From assembly GCA_033549365.1 (NCBI GenBank), contig JAWSUF010000001.1, forward strand, positions 558,001-622,000: a DNA stretch of 64,000 bases, read 5' to 3'. This stretch comes from Acidobacteriota bacterium. GTDB taxonomy: Bacteria > Acidobacteriota > Aminicenantia > Aminicenantales > Saccharicenantaceae. Shown one piece after another: positions 59,126 to 64,000 of this stretch (position 1 is its first letter; each line of letters begins with the position of its first letter). The position numbers and the translations under genes were made by a program. The notes beneath the pieces were generated by a model that saw only the letters and a list, made by a program, of their open reading frames with translations, made no database searches and had not been told where the DNA came from.

Positions 59126-59538
59126 GATTGCCAGGTAGGATTTTAAAAAACGGAAAATATTGGATCATCGAAGTCCCTCTGCTTGCCGTCACAACTCAAG
59201 GCAGGACCAAAGAGGATGCTTGCGAGATGATCGCTGATGCTATCGAATCCCTCGTGAATGAAGAAGGATTTCAAATCGATGTCTTTAAGGGAAGAGGGGA
59301 CTACTTTGAGATCGGGTCCTCAGATTTTCCGGTTCTTGCTTCGTTTCTCCTTCGCCGCCGCAGGATGATTCATGGTCTCACATTAAAAGAAGTGGCCCGA
59401 CGGTTGGGTGCTAAGTCCTATAATTCATACGCCCGCTACGAGCAAGGCCGGGCGATCCCAACGATCGAAACCTTTAATCGGTTATTGACCGCCCTTTCGG
59501 ATGAAGTTGACTTTGTGCTCACGGAAAGCCGGGTTTAA
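59122..59538 (+). CDS. hicB: HicB antitoxin with C-terminal XRE-type helix-turn-helix
   Basis: A 138-residue protein. Residues 1-60 are the degenerate RNase-H-like HicB fold (ILKNGKYWIIEVPLLAVTTQ, then EDACEMIADAIESLV). Residues 75-135 are an XRE-type HTH (LRRRRMIHGLTLKEVARRLG, then SYNSYARYEQGRAIP). It neutralises HicA by binding and represses the operon through the palindrome at 58922-58939. Start overlaps the hicA stop by four bases. Confidence 0.93.
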   Translation: MRLPGRILKNGKYWIIEVPLLAVTTQGRTKEDACEMIADAIESLVNEEGFQIDVFKGRGDYFEIGSSDFPVLASFLLRRRRMIHGLTLKEVARRLGAKSYNSYARYEQGRAIPTIETFNRLLTALSDEVDFVLTESRV

Positions 59539-59636
59539 TTCTCATTCAATGACAAAGCTCAGACGACCTCGTACCCTTCTCGTCAGGCTCGATCGCGTAT
59601 TGCTTTCCCTTTTTTCCGGTCTTCGGATTTGTTGTC

Positions 59637-59658
59637 AGCACTCTCGACCGTTCTTGAC
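59637..59658 (+). promoter_or_regulatory. Copy 1 of a 22-bp shared upstream element
   Basis: AGCACTCTCGACCGTTCTTGAC. The end of the element is part of a possible -35 box (TTGACG, 59654-59659) followed after 17 bases by TAGGAT (59677-59682), upstream of the proline-racemase-family gene. Copy 2 at 60803-60824 differs at one base. Confidence 0.7.
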
Positions 59659-59757
59659 GTCCCACGAAAGACGATTTAGGATGATTTGCACGACAGGGAT
59701 GCGATTTATGCTCGATATCGGACTCTCAAAGGTGCCGAGTGGAAAGGAGAAAGATTG

Positions 59758-60786
59758 ATGCGTGCAAGCCGGGTTATTCATGTGGTCAGCTGTCATGCTG
59801 AAGGCGAAGTCGGAGACGTGATTGTCGGCGGAGTCGCTCCGCCGCCCGGAGATACGATCTGGGAACAATCCCGCTGGATAGCCCGGGATCAGCAATTGCG
59901 GAAATTCCTGCTCAATGAACCGCGCGGGGGTGTTTTTCGCCATGTCAATCTCCTCGTTCCTCCCAAGCATCCCAAAGCTCAGATGGGTTGGATTATCATG
60001 GAACCCGAACACACGCCTCCGATGTCAGGCTCAAATTCCATCTGTGTTTCAACAGTCCTGCTTGAAACAGGAATCATCCCAATGAAAGAACCGGAAACAA
60101 AGATGATTCTTGAGCCGCCGGGAGGCCTGATTGAGGTGGTCGCCCGCTGCGAGTCGGGAAAGGTTACCAGGGTCACGGTCCGGAATGTTCCTTCCTTTGT
60201 TGATAAAGCGAATGTCGGTCTGGAAGTCGAAGGAATCGGCACCCTGACCGTCGACACGGCTTATGGCGGTGACAGTTTCGTCATCGTTGATGCAACCGCA
60301 CTGGGTTTTAGACTTGTCGCCGATGAAGCGCGGGATCTTGTTGAAACGGGAATGAGAATAACCCATGCCGCCAATGAACAGCTTGGCTTCCATCATCCGG
60401 AAAATCCCGACTTGAAACACATTTCATTCTGTCAGATTGCAGCCCCCCTGAAAAAGGAAAACGACAGCTGGCTCGGACGCAATACCGTCGTCATCCAGCC
60501 GGGAAAACTGGATCGCTGCCCTACGGGAACCGGTTGTTCCGCCCGCATGGCCCTCCTGCATGATCAGGGGCTGTTGCAGACCGGAGACCATTTTATCGGT
60601 GAGTCCATCATCGGTTCGCGTTTCCACTGCCGGATCGACTCGCTGACCCGGGTAGGTGAAAAGCAGGCTGTTGTTCCGCTCATTTCAGGACAAGCCTGGA
60701 TCACAGGCACCCATCAACACCTGTTGGATCCGATGGATCCATGGCCGGAGGGCTACCGGGTAGCCGATACCTGGCCTCATTTCTAA
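59758..60786 (+). CDS. Proline racemase-family protein with Ser/Thr in place of the catalytic cysteines
   Basis: A 342-residue protein of the proline racemase / hydroxyproline epimerase / 3-hydroxyproline dehydratase family. It has [37 protein letters not shown] and [17 protein letters not shown]. The first catalytic Cys position is Ser90 (MSGSN instead of MCGHG/N) and the second is Thr256 (CPTGTG instead of SPCGTG). Such replacement occurs singly in dehydratases; both together is less usual. The ATG at 59758 follows AAAGGAGAAAG. It is flanked by the two copies of a 22-bp element. The reaction is not predictable. Confidence 0.87.
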   Translation: MRASRVIHVVSCHAEGEVGDVIVGGVAPPPGDTIWEQSRWIARDQQLRKFLLNEPRGGVFRHVNLLVPPKHPKAQMGWIIMEPEHTPPMSGSNSICVSTVLLETGIIPMKEPETKMILEPPGGLIEVVARCESGKVTRVTVRNVPSFVDKANVGLEVEGIGTLTVDTAYGGDSFVIVDATALGFRLVADEARDLVETGMRITHAANEQLGFHHPENPDLKHISFCQIAAPLKKENDSWLGRNTVVIQPGKLDRCPTGTGCSARMALLHDQGLLQTGDHFIGESIIGSRFHCRIDSLTRVGEKQAVVPLISGQAWITGTHQHLLDPMDPWPEGYRVADTWPHF

Positions 60787-60802
60787 GTCTGCTTCCATCT
60801 CA

Positions 60803-60824
60803 AGCACTCACGACCGTTCTTGAC
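60803..60824 (+). promoter_or_regulatory. Copy 2 of the 22-bp shared upstream element
   Basis: AGCACTCACGACCGTTCTTGAC, 21 of 22 identical to 59637-59658. It ends in a perfect TTGACA (60820-60825) with TACTAT 18 bases later (60844-60849), placed upstream of the Hcp-like gene. Confidence 0.7.
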
Positions 60825-60879
60825 ATCGTCCCGAGGGAGAATTTACTATCGTTATGCCTTTTTTTATCCCTAAGAAAGG

Positions 60880-61401
60880 ATGACAATACGGGAGCATATT
60901 CTGCTCAGCCTGCCGGGGATCAAGGGGGAGTTCTACGCCGGGGAGTACATCCAGTGGATTGAGGTCGCCGCATTCGAGCATAACATCCCAGGCTTGCCCA
61001 AGCCCCTGGCGCTGCTCAGCGGCGCCCAGCCCGGCCGGCCCACAGGCGCCTTCACCTATCCGGCGGCGAGCCGCCCCTTCGAGATGGGGAGCAACTGGAC
61101 CGGCGTGGCTCTGGCAAAGATGATTGATAAATCTACGCCCCAACTCATGTACGAAGTCAAGCAAGGGAGGACCGGCTTCCCATCGATGAAGCTTAATCTG
61201 TGCAGCCTTGAGTCGTGGGGAGATGTGAAGCTGCTCATATCCCTGGACTTCGAGGAGATCCAGATCGTCCACCGCGAGATCATCAAGCCGGGCTCCGGTG
61301 ACCGCTCGGGGATGCTGAAGGACTTAGACCCGAACAAGGACATTGAGATCATCTACCTGCAACCGACCAAGGTGCAGTGGAGAACCGGAGACGGGCGGTA
61401 A
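60880..61401 (+). CDS. Hcp-like (type VI secretion tube protein family) protein
   Basis: A 173-residue protein. LLSLPGIKGEFYAGEYIQWI at the N-terminus and the beta-rich body fit the Hcp family: early GIKGE, VALAKMIDKSTPQLMYEVKQ matching the usual VDKASP(K/Q)L segment, and KLLISLDFEEIQIVHREI matching the strand pair near the end. Hcp forms the tube of type VI secretion systems and is also used as an exported effector carrier. No other type VI gene is in the window. AAAGG precedes the ATG. The promoter shares the 22-bp element of the gene before it. Confidence 0.72.
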   Translation: MTIREHILLSLPGIKGEFYAGEYIQWIEVAAFEHNIPGLPKPLALLSGAQPGRPTGAFTYPAASRPFEMGSNWTGVALAKMIDKSTPQLMYEVKQGRTGFPSMKLNLCSLESWGDVKLLISLDFEEIQIVHREIIKPGSGDRSGMLKDLDPNKDIEIIYLQPTKVQWRTGDGR

Positions 61402-61446
61402 ATTTTCATTTTCTCGGCAAAAACCCAAACACGCCGGGCCGCGCGG

Positions 61447-63111
61447 TCACTGACGGCACGGGGCAGGCTCATGGCCGAACGCGAGATCGAACCGCGGCGG
61501 CACGACGTCGCGCCCCTGCCGGTCAATGAACCCCCACCGGCCGCCGACACGCACCGGGGCCGGTTCGCCCGCAAACGTCAACGCCGCATCGAAGCGCGGC
61601 TCGATGACCGTGCGCCCTTGCCGGTCGATGTAGCCGTAGCGGTCCCATGCCGCGCGCTGGGCCGGCGCGAGACCGCCGTTGAACGGGCCGGCCGCGAAAA
61701 ACTCCGGCGCAATGACGATGCGGCCTTCAAGGTCCATGTATCCCCGGCGCAACTCCCGCCGTTCCGAGATGACGCAGAGTCCTTCGGAGAAGAGGCTCTC
61801 CGCCTGGTATTCCGGCAACCGCACCTCGGCCGGCGGCATGATGTAATCCCGCGCGCAGCCGCCGGCCAGTGCGCCGGCCATCAGCAAAACGAGGACCTTG
61901 CGTGTGCGGCGGGTGCGGTCCATAAGGCGCGACACGAAGCGGCCAAATTTGCCGGAGCGGGCGAGTTGGTCTTTGATCCGGGCGAGTTCTGCCTGTTTGT
62001 CGGCGTCTGTAGGGACGCGGTCGTGAAGCGGAATACCAGCCTGCTGCGACAGCCACCGGCCCAAACAGCGCGACTCGGTCGGGTCATGGATCGAGTGCGT
62101 AATCCTGATTTTCTCGGGCGTCTTGCCGGCACGCGTGTGGAGCGACGGCGAAAGCTCGATCGCATGGAGATGAAACCATGCGTCGTTGTCGCTGTCGCGA
62201 GACTCCGTCAATTCCAGCGCCCCGGCTTGGCGGAGTTCCGTCACTGCGCCGGCGAACCGGCGTTGGTGAACCAGCCTGCCGCGTTCGATCCGCCATTCTT
62301 TCCGGTCTCGAAACATCCAGAGCGTTTGCCGGGCGAGCCAGGCGCCCAACACGGTCAGCATCAGCGTCACCCCCCACAAATTCGGTTCGCTCAGGCTTTC
62401 ACGCGCCAGCAGCACCAGGGCGGTCCAGACGACGCCGGTGACGATCGCGACGGTGACGGCTTGCCGGCGGCGGGTTTGCAGGTTAGGTACGAGCAATCGT
62501 TCGCCGAGCGCTCCGGCGGCTTCCTGCCAATCCTCGGGCAACGCCGCCGGTTCAACTGACGTGCCTTCGTCCGGCAACCCCAATGCGGCGCTCAGTCGCC
62601 GCGCGGCTTCGGCTCGTTCCGCGGGCGTGCCGAGGTCGGACAGCTCCAGAAGGTTCGAGCTCAGTTGCACCATCAAGGTCGTGTCGGCGGGCTGAACGAA
62701 CACGCGCCGGATCTCGTTCCGCGCCAGAGCGCGGGTGGACGTAAACGGACCGAGCCGGCGCACGCGCCACAGCGCATCCCGATCAAGCACCAGTCGGTCC
62801 TTCGCCCAAACCAAACGCAACAGTTCCCGGATCGCCATCACGCCGCCGACCGTCCAGACGGCAAGCCAAACCAGAAGGAATGCTCCGGCGCCCAGCGCCG
62901 TGGCCATCCGAAGAGGTTCATCGGCGCCGGCGACCGGACGGCCCGTCAGCAAGGCCCAAATCCCCTGACCGAGGACGAACAACGCAAATGCTTCGCCTAA
63001 AGCCCATCCGCACAACCACAGCAACAGAAACGCCGCGCTGCCAAATCGTCCGGCGCCATGTGGCCGGAAAATGAACTCGTCTGCAGCCCAAGACTTTGTT
63101 TCGATACCCAT
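61447..63111 (-). CDS. WG-repeat protein with membrane segments
   Basis: A 554-residue protein. There are two membrane segments early (about residues 25-95), two more near residues 215-260, and one near residue 410 (VLVLLMAGALAGGCARDY). The C-terminus carries WG repeats with the pattern YGYIDRQGRTVIEPRFDAA and WGFIDRQGRDVVPPRFDLA, small beta units that mediate binding and are often seen in envelope or effector proteins. The start is unsure: ATGs at 63111 and 63159 are in frame and neither has a clear ribosome site. The role is unknown. Confidence 0.75.
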   Translation of the reverse strand: MGIETKSWAADEFIFRPHGAGRFGSAAFLLLWLCGWALGEAFALFVLGQGIWALLTGRPVAGADEPLRMATALGAGAFLLVWLAVWTVGGVMAIRELLRLVWAKDRLVLDRDALWRVRRLGPFTSTRALARNEIRRVFVQPADTTLMVQLSSNLLELSDLGTPAERAEAARRLSAALGLPDEGTSVEPAALPEDWQEAAGALGERLLVPNLQTRRRQAVTVAIVTGVVWTALVLLARESLSEPNLWGVTLMLTVLGAWLARQTLWMFRDRKEWRIERGRLVHQRRFAGAVTELRQAGALELTESRDSDNDAWFHLHAIELSPSLHTRAGKTPEKIRITHSIHDPTESRCLGRWLSQQAGIPLHDRVPTDADKQAELARIKDQLARSGKFGRFVSRLMDRTRRTRKVLVLLMAGALAGGCARDYIMPPAEVRLPEYQAESLFSEGLCVISERRELRRGYMDLEGRIVIAPEFFAAGPFNGGLAPAQRAAWDRYGYIDRQGRTVIEPRFDAALTFAGEPAPVRVGGRWGFIDRQGRDVVPPRFDLAFGHEPAPCRQ

Positions 63112-63243
63112 TCTGTTTCGCCAACGGTTGGGTTCAGCCGCTCGGTGGCCTAGGGACATTGTAATACCGGATTCGTTCTTCCACAACAAAGCCGAATCTA
63201 TCCGGCGTTAGAGCGAGATGTCAAGCCTGGCTGACTGCTATCC

Positions 63244-63357
63244 TGCTCTGGCTGCTGGATTTTGCTGATAATAAACAACTTATATTTATTTCAGCCGAAA
63301 AAACGGCCTTTTTAGCTCTAATTCTTTTGTTATCAGTAATATCCAGCAGCCAGAGCA
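63244..63357. repeat. MITE-like inverted-repeat element, 114 bp
   Basis: The ends are perfect 17-bp inverted repeats: TGCTCTGGCTGCTGGAT (63244-63260) and its complement at 63341-63357. The similarity continues inward for about 13 further bases (CTGATAA on both sides). A small inner stem GCCG/CGGC is in the middle. It carries no reading frame. A related end is at 41251-41280 and a shorter 14-base match lies at 58817-58830. It resembles a non-autonomous mobile element or a regulatory hairpin. Confidence 0.65.
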
Positions 63358-63406
63358 CATTATCCCGTTCCAGCCGTTTGTGATCGTTCGTCATCTTTAT
63401 AATATT

Positions 63407-63450
63407 CGTCATACCGTAAACTAATGATATTATTCGTTGCAGTTTACGCT
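63407..63450. promoter_or_regulatory. Inverted repeat upstream of the second DUF4143 ATPase
   Basis: CGTAAACT and AGTTTACG form an 8-bp perfect inverted repeat separated by about 18 bases, within roughly 63415-63449. It overlaps the -35 of the next gene and is placed like the operator of the first DUF4143 ATPase. The sequences differ, so a different regulator would be expected. Confidence 0.45.
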
Positions 63451-63465
63451 ATAGCTTGATATCAT
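63437..63465 (+). promoter_or_regulatory. Candidate promoter of the second DUF4143 ATPase
   Basis: TTGCAG (63437-63442), 17 bases, TATCAT (63460-63465). The -10 matches five of six; the -35 is weak. Confidence 0.45.
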
Positions 63466-63485
63466 TGGCATACGAGGTGGCTGAC

Positions 63486-64000
63486 ATGATTAAAAGAGAA
63501 GCCTACATGGACAGGATTCGGCCTTTTATCGATAAAGATTTGGTGAAGGTCTTTACCGGAATTCGCCGTTCAGGCAAGTCGACTCTTCTGAAACTTGTTC
63601 AACAGGAAATGATCGCCGCAGGTGTTTTGGAAAATCAAATCTGTACGATCAACTTCGAGAGCCTGGCGTATGCAAACCGGGACATGCTGAGCATTTATCA
63701 GGAACTGAAACGTTTCAGTGAAAGCCACAATAAAAAAACCTATGTGTTTCTCGATGAAATCCAGGAGTTGACCGGTTGGGAAAAAATGGTGAACTCTCTG
63801 AGAGTCGATCTGAATTGTGATTTATACATTACCGGGTCAAACTCAAAACTGCTGTCCGGAGAGCTGGCCACTTATCTTGCCGGCCGTTATATTGAGATTG
63901 CCGTCTATCCCTTTTCTTTCAAGGAAATGATGAAAATGAAGAAAGAAAAGCGATCGACCCTATCTCCGGAAGAAGAATTTCAAATCTTTCTCCGGTTCGG
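63486..64000 (+). CDS. AAA-type ATPase (DUF4143 family), C-terminus cut by window edge
   Basis: The forward strand is open from ATG 63486 to the edge, about 171 residues. Start REAYMDRIRPFIDKDLVKVF, Walker A FTGIRRSGKSTLLKLV (about residues 22-37), Walker B KTYVFLDEIQELTGWEKMV and sensor YITGSNSKLLSGELATYLAG. It matches the N-terminal half of ATPases like the gene at 14397. GAGGTGG precedes the ATG. Its composition is more AT-rich than the chromosome and it has its own operator-like repeat, so it is probably acquired. Confidence 0.9.
   Translation, partial: MIKREAYMDRIRPFIDKDLVKVFTGIRRSGKSTLLKLVQQEMIAAGVLENQICTINFESLAYANRDMLSIYQELKRFSESHNKKTYVFLDEIQELTGWEKMVNSLRVDLNCDLYITGSNSKLLSGELATYLAGRYIEIAVYPFSFKEMMKMKKEKRSTLSPEEEFQIFLRF

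Overview
The window is a gene-dense, GC-rich bacterial chromosome segment. It carries 48 protein genes I can support (two cut by the window edges), one toxin-gene remnant and one chimeric gene remnant. I see no rRNA, tRNA, CRISPR array or insertion sequence with a transposase. Many exported hydrolases (prolyl oligopeptidase, M28, M20, S41, serine hydrolase, amidohydrolases), an OPT-type transporter, two sodium/solute symporters and a Ser/Thr kinase with TPRs suggest a peptide-using heterotroph of the Acidobacteriota/Aminicenantes kind. That placement is inference from gene content only; no marker gene here settles it.

Layout. 1-2.9 kb: cut symporter, EamA transporter, exported protein of unknown role. 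2.9-9.5 kb: an orphan corrinoid protein, then a forward run of redox and sugar-type enzymes (TIM barrel, old yellow enzyme, ArsC-type phosphatase/reductase, large FAD oxidoreductase, SDR) that looks like an uncharacterised catabolic cluster. 9.5-13.9 kb: LiaF-like membrane protein, membrane protein, monomeric isocitrate dehydrogenase, DUF3597 protein. 13.9-15.8 kb: mazF remnant and a DUF4143 ATPase under its own promoter/operator, then a hairpin-rich spacer. 15.8-18.8 kb: overlapping glnS and gltX. 19.5-25.0 kb: four stop/start-overlapping genes, three amidohydrolase paralogs followed by an M20 peptidase; only the middle amidohydrolase keeps its metal ligands. 25.1-28.9 kb: SGNH hydrolase divergent from an SxtJ-like protein, a carbamoyltransferase and a 59-residue DUF5989 protein, a surface-polymer type module. 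28.9-38.8 kb: peptidases, a collagen-like lipoprotein, the chimeric remnant, the kinase. 38.8-46.9 kb: ARPP-1 protein, XRE/ImmA regulator, serine hydrolase, SWIM and SNF2 proteins. 47.0-54.2 kb: exported protein-arginine deiminase homologue, S41 peptidase, OPT transporter, nitroreductase. 54.4-58.8 kb: GT39-like membrane protein and a second symporter.

58.8-64 kb is an accessory-looking tail with lower-GC genes and operator-like repeats: hicAB behind an 18-bp perfect palindrome, a proline-racemase-family gene whose two catalytic cysteines are replaced by Ser and Thr, an Hcp-like protein without a type VI system, a WG-repeat membrane protein, a 114-bp MITE-like inverted-repeat element, and a second DUF4143 ATPase cut by the edge. 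The proline-racemase-family and Hcp-like genes share a 22-bp upstream element containing the predicted -35 box.

The best leads for new biology are the amidohydrolase stack with two apparent pseudoenzymes, the exported arginine deiminase homologue, the redox/sugar cluster, and the pair of genes sharing a promoter element.
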